A stretch of DNA of 35,972 bases, from positions 1 to 35,972 of the forward strand of contig CAKZNE010000313.1 of NCBI GenBank assembly GCA_937129395.1, read 5' to 3'. The notes under the pieces are model-generated. The model saw only the letters and a list, made by a program, of their open reading frames with translations. It was not told the DNA's origin and searched no databases. This document shows positions 10,001-20,400 of this stretch, piece by piece (position 1 is the stretch's first letter; each line of letters opens with the position of its first letter). The translations under genes and the position numbers were made by a program. This stretch comes from an uncultured Cryomorphaceae bacterium. GTDB taxonomy: Bacteria; Bacteroidota; Bacteroidia; Flavobacteriales; Schleiferiaceae.

Positions 10001-11164
10001 ATTAAGTTTACGGATGAAGGAGAGGTGGTTATTCGAGTAGAATTAGACGAGGCAGAAGGTGACAATGCCAGGGTTCATTTTTCCGTACGAGATACCGGAA
10101 TTGGAATTACAAAAAAGCAACAAGCCAAGTTATTCTCAGCCTTTTCACAGGCAGACTCAAGTACTACTCGAAAATATGGTGGAACTGGTTTAGGATTAGC
10201 AATTTGCAAGAAATTAGTTACCCTAATGGGTGGTGAGATTTGGGTAGAAAGCATTGAGGGAGAAGGTTCTAATTTCCAGTTTATTATTGACGAAAAAATA
10301 ATTAAACAGAAAAAAGATTCTCAAACAGATGATATTGACCCAACTTGGTTAAAGGACAAAAAAGTTCTTATTGTTGATGATTCTGAAACAAATCTTAAAA
10401 TTCTTCAAAAGCAATTTGAAAAATGGGGATTGTTACCTAGTCCTGTAAACACTTCGGAAAAAGGTTTAGCAAAAGCCCTTAATGAGGATTTTGACCTGGT
10501 GGTGATGGATTATGAAATGCCTGGTACGGATGGGGTTCAAATTACCAAAAAGATTAGAGAGAAATATACTAAGGAAGAATTACCAGTAGTACTTTTGAGC
10601 TCGGCTTATCCAGAAATGACAGATAAAGTGAAGGAATTCCTTTTCTCTGCTTATTATATGAAGCCTACAAAACACAGCCTTCTCTTAAAATCTATTTCCC
10701 GGATTCTTGCACCAAAATCACTTGAAGCAAAGCCCGACAAAAAGAAAACAGCAAGCAAGGCAATTGAACCTGTTATTGTAGAATTACCGCTTACTATTTT
10801 ACTTGCCGAAGATAATTTGGTGAATCAAAAGCTAGCCGTTCTTACCATGAAAAATATGGGCTATACAATAGATGTTGTAGCCAATGGATTGGAAGCTGTG
10901 GAAGCAGTTGAGCGCCAGAAATATGACGTTATTTTTATGGATGTTCAAATGCCAGAGATGGACGGTGTTGAAGCTACCCATGAAATAATAAAACGCTTTG
11001 GAAGTAAACGACCTATAATTGTTGCCATGACCGCCAATGCTATGGAGGGAGATCGTGAAAAATTCTTAGGTGAAGGGATGGATGATTATGTGAGCAAGCC
11101 TATTAGCAATGAAGCCATTAAAAAGGTTTTGACTTTCGTGAACAAAAGGAAGCAAGAGAAATAA
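7058..11164 (+). CDS. Hybrid sensor histidine kinase with two receiver domains
   Basis: A 1368-aa inner-membrane phosphorelay protein of BarA-like layout. Order: TM1 (~12-33), a helical periplasmic sensor (~34-187), TM2 (~188-210), coiled coil, PAS (~260-375), PAS with PAC (~388-510), coiled coil, PAS (~560-680), GAF (~690-833). Then come HisKA with [10 protein letters not shown] (phospho-acceptor His863), HATPase (N box Asn980; [16 protein letters not shown]), receiver 1 (Asp1107/1108, phospho-Asp1151, Lys1202) and receiver 2 (Glu1251/Asp1252, phospho-Asp1295, Lys1347). Both receivers look functional. There is no HPt domain, so the phosphate must pass to a separate HPt protein or regulator. 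The signal is unknown. The GTG at 7058 overlaps the promoter -7 box; a TTG at 7076 (N-terminus [10 protein letters not shown]) may be the real start. The stop overlaps the pabB start by one base. Confidence 0.9.
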   Translation: MKHHTNLNLKNLRILFPVYLIICVGIAIGVYFFVSYLEDEQQKDVERIDLAGQQASLIQNISKQALTVSRQTEMSQLSQFCSELNGDFEKFKKQDQTLAATEFRYSFLDAFAETHQKNHKRIEVLSRNIQNHIEQINRFCKGQIALVNISGDIQAILDNQEDLSKILTANIALFQEVSLAKHNKRNSWYFSLLIGAVLVYSLFTFLLAFPTVKSYRENLKHRSQALEEQQELNQELAVREEELTQTVEQLNLANTYIEESESNLDSIMNFSGLEIWSTNKKGLLVKGNKIFKESFRDFTGVNPIEGSTNIFDVLRKKNLDLWSDHYSKAFKGEKVSFQIPRASSESLEVSINPIYNPHGQITGACGFIKNITAQIQAQEDLKVSSTRLKLALENSRQGMWDWDFSNNLLVLNDTFLELHGYDSTQTENEFEFWESTIHKNYKRVFHAYIADAKNPASPPSAAFDYKATKKDGTEIWLRLQGKITEYSFERVPLGMIGTITDISERKKNELRLKELFKAEQRFNHELATREEELSSREVELSEYVYQLEEIKNKLEISEARMRSVIENLPTGAIVVQDDKLLLNKKVTNITGYTNDDIQTSDDWFKTVYGERPEVVKEKYNHILKGGFIQNFLYAIIAKDGSRKIIDFGGYDFGEGVIWTLNDVTEKRIAEKTLIKNEKAIRDLYEVSANTDLDSAEKLKFILQLGSERFKLPLGIISQVNIEEDSYKIISSYSEEDEIKEGTTFKLGETYCAEVIKSTATLAYDNLDKSELSDHPAHETFHLGSYLSAPIEVDSQIFGTLNFSSPNPSRAAFNDNDKSLLNLMASWVGAEIEASIAQRALIQAKDIAIEAAQAKSDFLATMSHEIRTPMNGVIGMTSLLLQTDLSGEQLDYVNTVRLSGDALLSVINDILDFSKIEAGNMSLEEFPFEIAQCVEEAIELSASKVAEKNIDLLYFIDPSVPDIVSGDITRLRQVLINLIGNAIKFTDEGEVVIRVELDEAEGDNARVHFSVRDTGIGITKKQQAKLFSAFSQADSSTTRKYGGTGLGLAICKKLVTLMGGEIWVESIEGEGSNFQFIIDEKIIKQKKDSQTDDIDPTWLKDKKVLIVDDSETNLKILQKQFEKWGLLPSPVNTSEKGLAKALNEDFDLVVMDYEMPGTDGVQITKKIREKYTKEELPVVLLSSAYPEMTDKVKEFLFSAYYMKPTKHSLLLKSISRILAPKSLEAKPDKKKTASKAIEPVIVELPLTILLAEDNLVNQKLAVLTMKNMGYTIDVVANGLEAVEAVERQKYDVIFMDVQMPEMDGVEATHEIIKRFGSKRPIIVAMTANAMEGDREKFLGEGMDDYVSKPISNEAIKKVLTFVNKRKQEK

Positions 11165-12444
11165 TGAGAAGGGTATTTTCAATCCAGGCCCAACATTTTT
11201 CCATTCTAAAATCACAATTACTTTCTCTATCTGGTGATTTTTCACATTTTCAGTTTTTAGATTCCAATACCTACCCGAATCAATATTCCCAATACGATTG
11301 GCTTTGTGCTTTTGGTAAAAAGGATGCTATTTCACCATTGGAAAATGAATTTAATGAGCTTTTTAAGTTTCATCAAAAAAATAAGGATTGGCTTTTTGGG
11401 CATCTTAATTATAATCTAAAAAACAGTTTAGAAAAACTAAATAGCGCAAATCCTGATCTATTTGAATTTTCCAATTTGCACTTCTTCATTCCACAAACCG
11501 TAGTTTTTAAAAAAGAAGGGCTGGTAAAAGTTGAATCCTGGAAATTTAAGGATGAGGATGAATTCCTTCTCTTTCTTAAAAGGGATAATAGCCCGAATGA
11601 TTCAGTTCCGGAAAAACAAATTCAGCTGCAAGCTCAAACGAGTAAATCGGATTATTTAAAAACCATTGAAAACCTAAAACGGGAGCTACAATACGGCAAT
11701 ATTTATGAAATCAACTATTGTATTGAATTTGCCCAAAATCATCGTTTAAACCCCTTGGAAGTTTTCCAAAACCTCCAAAAATTATCACCCACTCCCTTCT
11801 CTTCTTATTATAAAAATAAAGATCAGTATCTAATTTGTTCCTCTCCAGAAAGGTACCTTCAAAAAAGTGGAACAAAAATTATTTCACAGCCCATAAAGGG
11901 AACTTCAAAAAGATCTAATCATCCGGAAATAGATAATTATTTGAAAACTGAGCTTTTAAATAATGAAAAAGAAAGATCCGAAAACGTGATGATTGTAGAT
12001 TTGGTTCGGAACGATTTGAGTAGAACAGCTAAAAAGAAAAGCGTAAAAGTAGAAGAGCTTTTTGGGATTTACAGTTATCCAACTGTCCACCAAATGACCT
12101 CCACCATTAGTAGTGAAATTGATCCAGAAAAAACCCCATTTACAGATGTTCTAAAACACAGCTTCCCAATGGGCTCCATGACAGGTGCTCCAAAAATAAA
12201 GGCCATGCAACTTATTGAAGAGCACGAAAATTTTTCTCGATCATTGTATTCAGGTGCCATCGGCTATATTGATCCAAAAGGGAATTTTGATTTCAATGTG
12301 GTAATTAGGAGTATTCTTTACAATGCAAAAACGGATTATATTTCAGCACGTGTAGGCAGTGCAATCACTATCTTAAGTGAAGCTGAAAAGGAATATGAAG
12401 AATGTCTTCTTAAAGCCCAGAAATTATTCGAGGCTTTAAATTAA
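11164..12444 (+). CDS. pabB: Aminodeoxychorismate synthase component I
   Basis: Chorismate-binding enzyme that makes 4-amino-4-deoxychorismate for folate synthesis with the glutamine amidotransferase PabA. Seen: the C-terminal chorismate-binding domain (~145-426) with the diagnostic PIKGT (Lys245; TrpE enzymes have PIAGT), ENVMIVDLVRNDL, and GSMTGAPK. The N-terminal ~140 residues form the variable subdomain. No PabC or PabA domain is fused. The ATG overlaps the kinase stop by one base (TAATG), so translation is probably coupled to the kinase gene. tilS follows after 42 bases but has its own promoter match. An anthranilate synthase role is less likely because of PIKGT. Confidence 0.85.
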   Translation: MRRVFSIQAQHFSILKSQLLSLSGDFSHFQFLDSNTYPNQYSQYDWLCAFGKKDAISPLENEFNELFKFHQKNKDWLFGHLNYNLKNSLEKLNSANPDLFEFSNLHFFIPQTVVFKKEGLVKVESWKFKDEDEFLLFLKRDNSPNDSVPEKQIQLQAQTSKSDYLKTIENLKRELQYGNIYEINYCIEFAQNHRLNPLEVFQNLQKLSPTPFSSYYKNKDQYLICSSPERYLQKSGTKIISQPIKGTSKRSNHPEIDNYLKTELLNNEKERSENVMIVDLVRNDLSRTAKKKSVKVEELFGIYSYPTVHQMTSTISSEIDPEKTPFTDVLKHSFPMGSMTGAPKIKAMQLIEEHENFSRSLYSGAIGYIDPKGNFDFNVVIRSILYNAKTDYISARVGSAITILSEAEKEYEECLLKAQKLFEALN

Positions 12445-12451
12445 AATTAGC

Positions 12452-12481
12452 TTGTTGGCAAATTAAGTCTTAGTAATTTTG
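12452..12481 (+). promoter_or_regulatory. Promoter for tilS
   Basis: TTG (12452-12454), 19 bases, then TAATTTTG (12474-12481), a full match to the Bacteroidota promoter. Only 5 bases separate the -7 box from the tilS ATG, so the mRNA is probably leaderless or nearly so. Confidence 0.55.
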
Positions 12482-12486
12482 GGACA

Positions 12487-13815
12487 ATGAAGAAGCTGGA
12501 AAAAAGCATTATTGACTTTTTTGAGAATCAGAAAATTGATTTAAATGGGAACCAGTTTCTACTGGCTTGTAGTGGAGGAAAAGACTCTATGGTTTTGGCC
12601 CATGCCCTTAAAAAATTAAAAATCAATTTCGGATTGGCCCATTGCAATTTTCAATTAAGGTCCAAAGACTCTAATTTGGATGAAAATTTTGTTCAGGATT
12701 TTGCTTTAAAAAATGAGATTCCCTTTTTTACTCGGAGTTTTCAGACTAAAAACCTCGCCCAAGAAAATGGAAAGTCTATCCAAATGATGGCGAGGGAATT
12801 GCGATATGCCTTTTTTGAGGAAATTGTTAAAGCAAATTCCTATGATTTTATCCTCACCGCTCACCATTTAGATGATTCCTTGGAAACCCAAATGATAAAT
12901 CTTAGCCGCGGAACTGGCATTAAAGGACTGCAAGGTATTCCTCCAAAAAATGAAAAAATATTAAGGCCTCTTCATCTTTGTACCAGGTATGAAATGGATG
13001 AATACCAGAATTCCCTAAAGATTAATTGGAGGGAGGATATTTCCAATGCTTCAGACAATTATCAAAGAAATTATATTCGTCACCATATCAGTCCACTTCT
13101 AAAGAAATCTTCCTCTTCTTTTGAAAAAGGCTATTTGCAATCCTTGAAAAATATTCAATCCGATGTGGATTTGTATCAATTCCTCTTGAAGAAAATCAAA
13201 AAGGAAATTTCCATTGAAAGTAAAGGGGGATTGGATATTGATTTAAAAAAATTAGAGGATTATCCCTCAAAAACAAGCCTATTAAAAAATGTATTGGAGC
13301 CTTTTGGTTTTCAGGATCTTTCGGCCATTGAAAGAAGTAATTCTTCAATTTCGGGAAAGGAATTTGAATCCGAAAATTATCATGCCCTTGTAAACAGGGG
13401 TTTCCTTTTAATCCGAAAAAAAGCAAAAACCTCAACTAAAAATTACTTCATTCAAGGAAAGGATAAAAGAATTACAAATCCACTTGCCCTTCAGTTTGAT
13501 CAAATTGAACCATCAGAAATTGATCTTTTTAATTTAGCCGAACAAAGTGCCGCTTTTGATTTTGACAAACTTCAATTTCCCTTGGAAATAAGAAAATGGA
13601 AAAAAGGAGATCGTTTTCAGCCATTAGGCATGAATCAGTCTAAAAAATTAAGTGATTTTTTCATTGATCAAAAAGTAAGTACATTCGACAAATCAGCTTG
13701 CTGGCTGCTCTGTTCGGGAGATGTCATAATTTGGATTATTGGCATGAGAATAAATGAGCTCTTTAAAATAACAGAACTCACAAAAACTGCGTATTTTGTG
13801 CGCCCTTTGAAATAA
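12487..13815 (+). CDS. tilS: tRNA(Ile)-lysidine synthase
   Basis: ATP-dependent enzyme that adds lysine to C34 of the CAU-anticodon isoleucine tRNA, changing both charging and decoding to AUA. Essential in most bacteria. Seen: the N-type ATP pyrophosphatase P-loop SGGKDS (residues 29-34), LAHCNFQLR, the [10 protein letters not shown] segment, and [13 protein letters not shown]. The C-terminal part includes [15 protein letters not shown], typical of the TilS C-terminal domains. Length of 442 aa fits. ATG at 12487 follows a promoter match. The dsbD-like gene starts 5 bases after the stop, so the two are probably co-transcribed. Confidence 0.93.
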   Translation: MKKLEKSIIDFFENQKIDLNGNQFLLACSGGKDSMVLAHALKKLKINFGLAHCNFQLRSKDSNLDENFVQDFALKNEIPFFTRSFQTKNLAQENGKSIQMMARELRYAFFEEIVKANSYDFILTAHHLDDSLETQMINLSRGTGIKGLQGIPPKNEKILRPLHLCTRYEMDEYQNSLKINWREDISNASDNYQRNYIRHHISPLLKKSSSSFEKGYLQSLKNIQSDVDLYQFLLKKIKKEISIESKGGLDIDLKKLEDYPSKTSLLKNVLEPFGFQDLSAIERSNSSISGKEFESENYHALVNRGFLLIRKKAKTSTKNYFIQGKDKRITNPLALQFDQIEPSEIDLFNLAEQSAAFDFDKLQFPLEIRKWKKGDRFQPLGMNQSKKLSDFFIDQKVSTFDKSACWLLCSGDVIIWIIGMRINELFKITELTKTAYFVRPLK

Positions 13816-13820
13816 GTCCT

Positions 13821-15821
13821 ATGAAAAAAATATATTCTTTTTTACTAGTATTCCTTTTAGCGACAGGATCTCTTTTCGCACAACTTGAAACTCCAGTTAC
13901 TTGGGAATTATCCCTGAACAGAATTTCGGATACGGAAGCTGAAGTTGTTATCACCATGGAGATTGACAAGGGGTGGCATGTATATTCCGCTTATTTGGAT
14001 TCCATGACCTCAGCCTTACCAACGGAAGGATTTTGGAGTGATTCTGCAACAGAATATACTATTGTAGGTGGATTACAAGAATTGGAACCCCACGAAGATT
14101 ACGACCCAAACTTTGAAGAAACATTAAAATGGCATGAAGAAGAGGCTGTTTTTAGACAAAAATTTATCATTCATTCTGCCGAAGACTTTTCTTTACTAGG
14201 AGAGATAACCTTTATGGCCTGTAACGATAGAATGTGTTTACCACCAGAATACGTTGACGTGGACCTATTGGTAAAAGGAGCGAAAAACCCAATTAAAAAA
14301 GAGGTTGAGGCCATTGATTATAATGATACGGAAAAGGATGGCCAACTGAATGAAATAACGGATGAATTAGAAGCAGAAGGAGAAGGTTCTTCTGAAGAGG
14401 ATCGTAGTCTTGGGATGATATTCCTTTTAAGTTTCCTAGGTGGATTTGCCGCTTTACTTACTCCTTGTGTTTTCCCTATGATTCCTATGACGGTAAGCTT
14501 TTTCACCAAACAAAGTAAAACGAAATCTGCAGGAATTAGAAATGCACTAATTTACGGAATTGCCATTATTGTAATTTACGTTTTATTGGGAACTTTAGTT
14601 GTTCAAATTTTTGGGTCTGATGCCCTTAGTGCCCTTTCCACAAATGTAATTTTTAATGTAGTTTTCTTCTTATTACTTATCGTTTTTGGATTATCATTTC
14701 TTGGCGCTTTTGAGATCATGCTTCCAAACTCTTGGGCGAATAAAGTTGATGCACAGGCAGATAAAGGAGGGATTATAGGAATAATATTTATGGCACTCGC
14801 TTTGGCCATAGTTTCATTTTCTTGTACTGGGCCAATTGTAGGCACTATATTGTTTCAGTCCGCTTCGCATGGCGGGATGGCTCCTATAATTGGAATGCTT
14901 GGCTTTTCAACCGCAATCGCTTTACCTTTTACACTTTTTGCTGCCTTTCCAGGTTGGATGAATTCCCTTCCACAATCTGGAGGTTGGTTGAATAGTGTGA
15001 AAGTGTTTTTAGGGTTTTTAGAAATTGCTTTTGCATTTAAATTTCTTTCCAATGCGGATTTAGTATTACAACTTCACCTTTTAGAAAGAGAAACATTCCT
15101 TGCGATTTGGATTGCCGTATTTGGTGCTTTAACCTTATACCTTTTTGGAAAACTAAAATTACCTCACGATTCTCCTCTACCTTTTATCTCTGTTGGTAGA
15201 TTAATGCTTGGATTGTTAGTAGGTACTTTTACTATTTACTTAATTCCAGGATTATGGGGTGCCCCAGTAAAATTAATTAGCGGCTTCCCTCCTCCAGCAA
15301 AATACAGCGAATCCCCTTATGGAGTAGGAACCAAACCTCATGATGACAATATTGAACTTCCAGAGCACGCTCATTTTGGCGAACACGACATCATTACTTT
15401 CGACGACTATGATTATGCGCTAAAATATGCCAGAAAGGTTAAAAAGCCTTTGTTAATCGACTTTACAGGTCATGCTTGTGTAAACTGTCGTAAAATGGAG
15501 CAATATGTTTGGTCTGATCCTAAGGTATTAAATATGCTTAAAAATGACGTTGTTTTAGTTTCACTTTACGTGGATGACAAAAGGCGCCTTCCAAAGGATC
15601 AACAAATAATGTCTGAACTTCAAGAAGGTAAAAAACTGAAATATATTGGCCAGAAATGGAGTGAATTCCAAGCGGTTCGATATGAGCAAAACAGTCAACC
15701 CCTTTATGTGATTGTAGATGCTGATGAAAAAAGCATGAATAAACCAACTGGTTATGATCCTGAAATTCCTCTTTATGTAGATTGGCTAAAAGAAGGAATT
15801 AGCAAATTCAACAAAAAATAA
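13821..15821 (+). CDS. dsbD: DsbD-type thiol:disulfide interchange protein
   Basis: Inner-membrane protein that carries electrons from cytoplasmic thioredoxin to periplasmic thiol proteins. Seen: signal peptide ([21 protein letters not shown]), periplasmic N-terminal domain with the pair Cys134/Cys139 in CNDRMC, then a membrane core of about eight helices (~195-475). The core holds Cys216 ([12 protein letters not shown]) and Cys335 ([10 protein letters not shown]), the transmembrane redox pair. The C-terminal thioredoxin domain (~510-666) has Cys553/Cys556 in [10 protein letters not shown]. All three cysteine pairs needed for the relay are present. Length of 666 aa is a little above the E. 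coli protein. Last gene of the run before a strong terminator. Confidence 0.92.
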   Translation: MKKIYSFLLVFLLATGSLFAQLETPVTWELSLNRISDTEAEVVITMEIDKGWHVYSAYLDSMTSALPTEGFWSDSATEYTIVGGLQELEPHEDYDPNFEETLKWHEEEAVFRQKFIIHSAEDFSLLGEITFMACNDRMCLPPEYVDVDLLVKGAKNPIKKEVEAIDYNDTEKDGQLNEITDELEAEGEGSSEEDRSLGMIFLLSFLGGFAALLTPCVFPMIPMTVSFFTKQSKTKSAGIRNALIYGIAIIVIYVLLGTLVVQIFGSDALSALSTNVIFNVVFFLLLIVFGLSFLGAFEIMLPNSWANKVDAQADKGGIIGIIFMALALAIVSFSCTGPIVGTILFQSASHGGMAPIIGMLGFSTAIALPFTLFAAFPGWMNSLPQSGGWLNSVKVFLGFLEIAFAFKFLSNADLVLQLHLLERETFLAIWIAVFGALTLYLFGKLKLPHDSPLPFISVGRLMLGLLVGTFTIYLIPGLWGAPVKLISGFPPPAKYSESPYGVGTKPHDDNIELPEHAHFGEHDIITFDDYDYALKYARKVKKPLLIDFTGHACVNCRKMEQYVWSDPKVLNMLKNDVVLVSLYVDDKRRLPKDQQIMSELQEGKKLKYIGQKWSEFQAVRYEQNSQPLYVIVDADEKSMNKPTGYDPEIPLYVDWLKEGISKFNKK

Positions 15822-15832
15822 ATTCATTGTAT

Positions 15833-15867
15833 TAAACCCTCGGACAAACCGAGGGTTTATTTTTTTA
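15833..15867 (+). terminator. Intrinsic terminator after dsbD
   Basis: An 11-bp stem, TAAACCCTCGG (15833-15843) with CCGAGGGTTTA (15849-15859), loop ACAAA, followed by eight T bases. It sits 11 bases after the dsbD stop and 8 bases before the YopX-like ATG. Confidence 0.93.
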
Positions 15868-15874
15868 AAACAAG

Positions 15875-16285
15875 ATGTTTAACGACGAAAAACGATATCG
15901 GCTAAGGAAGGGCGAAAAAGTAATGGGCTTTATGCGAAAGTTTTCGGATACCTCCATTTTCTATTCTACTGGGCAATGGTGGAGAGGTCAAAAAATTGAT
16001 TATGAAGACATTGATGAATGGACGGGATTTAAGGACAAAAACGGAAGGCATATTTACGAATGGGATATTCTTTACTATAAAATAGACCCCGAAGATTCCA
16101 ATAAAAAGGGAGTTGTATTGTGGAAACAAAAGGAAGATCAATTCGGTATTTTAGATCTGGATTTAAAGACCTTTATCCCCTTGGAAGTAAATTCCATTAA
16201 AATGTTTAATGAAAGGCAACTTCAGGTTTACAGCTACCTCTTCATTAATCCAGATTTGCAAGAAGAACTTGGTTTGGAAACTTAA
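15875..16285 (+). CDS. YopX-like protein
   Basis: A 136-aa soluble protein. Residues 50-65 (TGFKDKNGRHIYEWDI) match the signature of the YopX family (TGLKDKNGKEIYEGDI), known mainly from prophages and conjugative elements and of unknown molecular function. The rest fits too: an aromatic-rich N-terminal half, a GVVLW strand, and the ending YSYLFINPDLQEEL, like the family's IGNIYENPELL. The usual Gly before the last DI is Trp here. It has no signal peptide or membrane segment. It is an orphan between a terminator and bcp, with no phage genes beside it; its stop lies one base from the convergent bcp stop. It may be a phage remnant or a domesticated copy (inference). Confidence 0.7.
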   Translation: MFNDEKRYRLRKGEKVMGFMRKFSDTSIFYSTGQWWRGQKIDYEDIDEWTGFKDKNGRHIYEWDILYYKIDPEDSNKKGVVLWKQKEDQFGILDLDLKTFIPLEVNSIKMFNERQLQVYSYLFINPDLQEELGLET

Positions 16286-16286
16286 A

Positions 16287-16751
16287 CTACATTCCCAAAG
16301 CTTCCAAAATTTGCTCCGTCGCCATTTTGTTTTTCACTTTAGTTATTACTTTTAGGATTATTCCATTTTCATCAATTACAAAAGTGGTTCTGTGAATTCC
16401 ATCGTATTCCCTTCCCATAAATTTTTTCAATCCCCAAATTCCGTAAGCTTCTATTAATTTCCGCTCCGTATCTGCTATTAATGGAAAAGGCAAACTGTAT
16501 TTATCAATAAATTTTTGATGTTTCTTTTCAGTGTCGGCACTTACTCCAATTACAGCTATTCCTTTTTCCAATAATTCACTATGGCTGTCCCTAAAATTAC
16601 ACGCTTCTGTTGTGCAGCCTGGTGTATCATCTTTTGGGTAGAAATACAAAATCACTTTTTTGCCTTTGTATGCCTCCATATCCACTTCCTTTCCACTTTG
16701 GTCTTTTCCAAAAATTGTGGGGGCCTTATCTCCTTCTTTTAAATGGGTCAT
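16287..16751 (-). CDS. bcp: Thioredoxin-dependent peroxiredoxin (BCP type)
   Basis: Cytoplasmic peroxiredoxin that reduces hydrogen peroxide and organic peroxides with electrons from thioredoxin. Seen: FYPKDDTPGCTTEACNFRD with peroxidatic Cys46 and resolving Cys51, the spacing of atypical 2-Cys BCP enzymes, and the downstream HRTTFVIDENG strand. The length of 154 aa is standard. The ATG at 16751 begins MTHLKEGDKAP. It is divergent from nth; the 62 bases between the two starts must hold both promoters. TAATTTTA, one mismatch from the -7 consensus, lies just before the bcp ATG on the minus strand. Confidence 0.95.
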   Translation of the reverse strand: MTHLKEGDKAPTIFGKDQSGKEVDMEAYKGKKVILYFYPKDDTPGCTTEACNFRDSHSELLEKGIAVIGVSADTEKKHQKFIDKYSLPFPLIADTERKLIEAYGIWGLKKFMGREYDGIHRTTFVIDENGIILKVITKVKNKMATEQILEALGM

Positions 16752-16813
16752 TCTAAAATTATTAATTAATGTTGCATCAGCAAATTGCCAAGGGTAAATT
16801 CATATTGTATAAG

Positions 16814-17482
16814 ATGACAAAGCAAGAAAAAGTTCAGTTTGTAATTGATAAGTTGGAAGAAATTTTTCCACAAGTTCCTGTTCCATTAGATCATTCGGAC
16901 CCTTATACTTTATTAATTGCGGTTTTGCTTTCCGCTCAATGCACAGATGAAAGGGTAAATAAAATTACTCCACTTTTATTTGCAAAGGCAAACAATCCTA
17001 CCGATATGGTAAAAATGTCTGTGGAAGAAATTAAAGAAATCATTCGCCCTTGTGGGTTAAGTCCAATGAAGTCAAAGGGGATTTACGGACTTTCAAAAAT
17101 GATTTTAGAAGAACACAATGGAAAGGTTCCGGAATCTTTTGAAGCTTTAGAGAAATTTCCTGGGGTTGGGCATAAAACAGCTTCCGTAGTTATGAGCCAG
17201 GCTTTTGGGCATCCGGCCTTTCCTGTGGACACACACATTCACCGGTTAATGTATCGGTGGAACCTCAGCAACAAAAAATCTGTAGAACAAACTGAGAAGG
17301 ATGCAAAACGACTTTTCCCAAAAGAGCTTTGGAACAAACTTCATTTGCAAATTATCTATTACGGGCGGGCCTATTCTCCAGCACGATCTTGGGATATTGA
17401 AAAAGATATTATCACTAAAACGGTGGGAAGAAAATCTGTAATTGAAGAGCAACTTAAAAATCAGTCCCTAAAGAAAAGCTAA
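16814..17482 (+). CDS. nth: Endonuclease III without the iron-sulfur loop
   Basis: Bifunctional DNA glycosylase/AP lyase for oxidised pyrimidines. Seen: the helix-hairpin-helix FPGVGHKTASVV with catalytic Lys121, and catalytic Asp139 in FPVDTHIHR. The [4Fe-4S] loop of most Nth proteins (C-x6-C-x2-C-x5-C) is absent: its place reads YYGRAYSPARSWDIEKDIITKTVG with no cysteine. I recall similar cluster-less Nth in flavobacteria, so this is probably a lineage trait rather than damage. An ATG at 16769 would add 15 residues, but MTKQEKVQFV at 16814 fits the family start. A TTG (16772-16774) with an imperfect -7 TAAATTCA 20 bases on would start transcription after 16769. The last 29 bases overlap the convergent outer-membrane gene. 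Confidence 0.9.
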   Translation: MTKQEKVQFVIDKLEEIFPQVPVPLDHSDPYTLLIAVLLSAQCTDERVNKITPLLFAKANNPTDMVKMSVEEIKEIIRPCGLSPMKSKGIYGLSKMILEEHNGKVPESFEALEKFPGVGHKTASVVMSQAFGHPAFPVDTHIHRLMYRWNLSNKKSVEQTEKDAKRLFPKELWNKLHLQIIYYGRAYSPARSWDIEKDIITKTVGRKSVIEEQLKNQSLKKS

Positions 17483-20400
17483 AAACTCTTGGTTTCATGA
17501 GTCCATCTTCTATTCCCCAGGCCCAATCAAAACGAATAAAATAGCCAAATACTCTTGTTCTTAAACCCGTACCAATTCCAGCAATGATTGGTTCTTTTTG
17601 GCTATCTAAAACAATCAGTCCACTGCTACCAAAAGGAATTTCTGTTGTATTAATTTTATTTTCCTCCGAATAGGGAGAAGGGCCATTCCAAGCTGTACCA
17701 ACATCGGCAAAACCAACAACTTGAAGGTTTTTAAAAATATCACTCCTAATAGGTCTCCTGTATAAATAACTAAGAATCGGCCATCTTAATTCCGAATTAA
17801 TAACGGCAAACTTGTCTCCATTTCTAATGTTTTGAAAAGAGCCCCTCATATTGGTTACAAGGGTTTGAAAAACATAATTATTATTGTCCGCGATTGGTGT
17901 TGGTTCTACGCTATTGGAGAAAGAATTATCTACCCCTCCCATAATATAAATCAATCGTTCTGGCCCCCATGAAAAGCCAGAGGCAAAACGATTGGCCCAA
18001 ATAAGATTTCTATGAATAATGGTATAATGGCGGGCATCAATACCTGCTGTATATAATCCTGTTGGCTTTAAATTTAGGTTTCTATAATATTCCGCAAATA
18101 TTTTATATCTCAAACCAGAATAAAGGTTCAGGCCAATTTTTCGAGTATTATCATATACAAAGGAAGCTTTTGCTACAGCATAATCTTTATACAGATCTGG
18201 TTCATCTAAAGAAAATGATTCTCTTGATAAGGCGATGGTTTTATCCAACCTATAACCAATACTACCTTTAATTGCGGCAACGGGACTAAATGGCCAAGAA
18301 AATTTTGGCATTACCTCATAGGTTATAATTCTATCGTAATTCGCGAAGTTCTGTATTAAAACTTGACTTCTTCTAGAGAATACATAATCAATATCCAGTC
18401 GTTTTTTATAATTGCTTACCGAAACATAAAACTCAGCATTTGGTGCAAGGGAAGTTCCTGATAAAGGTTGGAAATTAGTATTGGCTGCACCGATAATTCT
18501 ATAATCGTGCATAAGGTCAATTACCCCTACTTTAAAATTAGAATTAAATCCAAAATTCAATAAGTCTGGAGTTACAAAGCCTGTAAATCTTTGATATTGA
18601 GGGTTGCTAAATATATTATCGAATCCAATGGAAAAGTCGTCTTTATAAAAGGATAAAAAATAATTTCTTTTGGGTGGGATTTCCAATTCGTCCTCCTTTG
18701 GAATGGCGGTTACAGTTTCTGGACTTGGTAGGATTTCCACTTTTTCAACTTTCTTCTTTTTGGTTCTCCTTTTCCTAAACTTAGACTCATCATCAAACTG
18801 ATAATTCCTTATGTCAATTTCAAAATCCTCTGGGGCTGTTCCTGGGTAATAAAGTGGACTAACATCGTTGGATGAGATTAATTCTGTTTGAGTGGTTTGA
18901 GAAGAGGCATTTGCGGAATCTTTGCTAATAATTCCAACCGGCGCAGGATTATCAACAACGGCCAATCCACTAAATTCTGCTGCATTAAAATGCTCCGTTT
19001 CAAAAATTTTATACCGACGGTCTTTTAAAACAAGCGTATAGTTCTTTCCTCCTTCCAGACCAATACTTTGGTCTAAAATGCTTCTATTATAATTGCTTTG
19101 TTGGAACTCTTTAAAGGAATATTCGTAGTGAGTAATGGTATCAACATAGGAAATGGCGCTATCAATTTTTATTAGATGTCTATTTACAATTCCAGACCTT
19201 CCGCTTAAAAATGTTAAATACCCATCTTGGTATTCTTGGGAGGCTCTTTCATTAATTCCATCACTATTGGTCAATCTCCAAATTACCGAAGTTTCTGTAG
19301 AAGGTTCCATCGCTGGCATTGCAAAAAGGTCTACGCTTTTTTTCGGAAAATCTGTAGACCATTCCTTTTTCTTTAAGGTATCTGTAATTCTATTGGAAGA
19401 AAAAACAACCCTTTTCTCATCATCAAAAAAGGCTGGGTCGAAATCATCGTAAGAATCATTTGTTAGTTGTTCTATTTTGGTATTGAGGATGGTGTAGATA
19501 AAAATATCTGACTGGTTCTTTTTTACGGCTGACATTAAAAACCGTTTACCATCTTTTGAATAATCGAAAGAAAGGATTTCATCGAATTTGAAAAATTGCT
19601 TTTTCTCTAATTTATTTTCGGCTAGGTTGTAAAAATTTAGGTAGATATATCCTTTTTCTTCGGTAAACATGGCTAGTATTTCACCATTAGGATGCCAAGC
19701 CAATAAGGGAAAGGTATAATCTGCATTTTGGGCAATTTTATGTCCCCCTCTTAAAATTTTCTTTTTCTTTCCTGTTTTAAGATCTTTAATATAAACACGG
19801 TACTCTCCAAATTTTTGTTTCACATAAGCCAATTTACTAGCGTCGTGATTTAGCTCCATTCTAGTAATCACTTTGTTTTTTGGGACTTTAACCAGAGGTT
19901 CTTTTAATTCATCTTCAAAAATCCCATCCTTATATTGTTCTTTGTAAAAATCCTTCCATCCTTGGGTTATCATTTCCAGATCCTTACCTAAAATATAGGA
20001 AAAGCCACTTTCAATATTTCTATTTACGATGGCCATATAAACAATATTTTTCAAGACTTTCCTTCCATAGGTTTGTCCGATATAATGCCAAAAAGAGTGT
20101 CCAGCAATCCTTGCATCTTCGCCTATTAAAGAATTTATCCTTTTAAATTTTCCACTTAAAAAACCGTCTTTCACTTTGGCATCGGTTTCCATACTCCAAT
20201 CTTCACCGATATAACTAATTAGCCCTTCGGTATACCATTCTGGGAGATTCAGTAGGGTAGAGTTTTTTAAAGATTGCGTAAATCCGCCATAAACTAAATT
20301 GCTCAGCACCACTTCTGCCAAACCACTTCTTAGTTTCTTTTCTAGATCGGTATAACTCCCATTAAAATGTAGAAAAAGCCTTCTTCCACTGATCCGTGTA

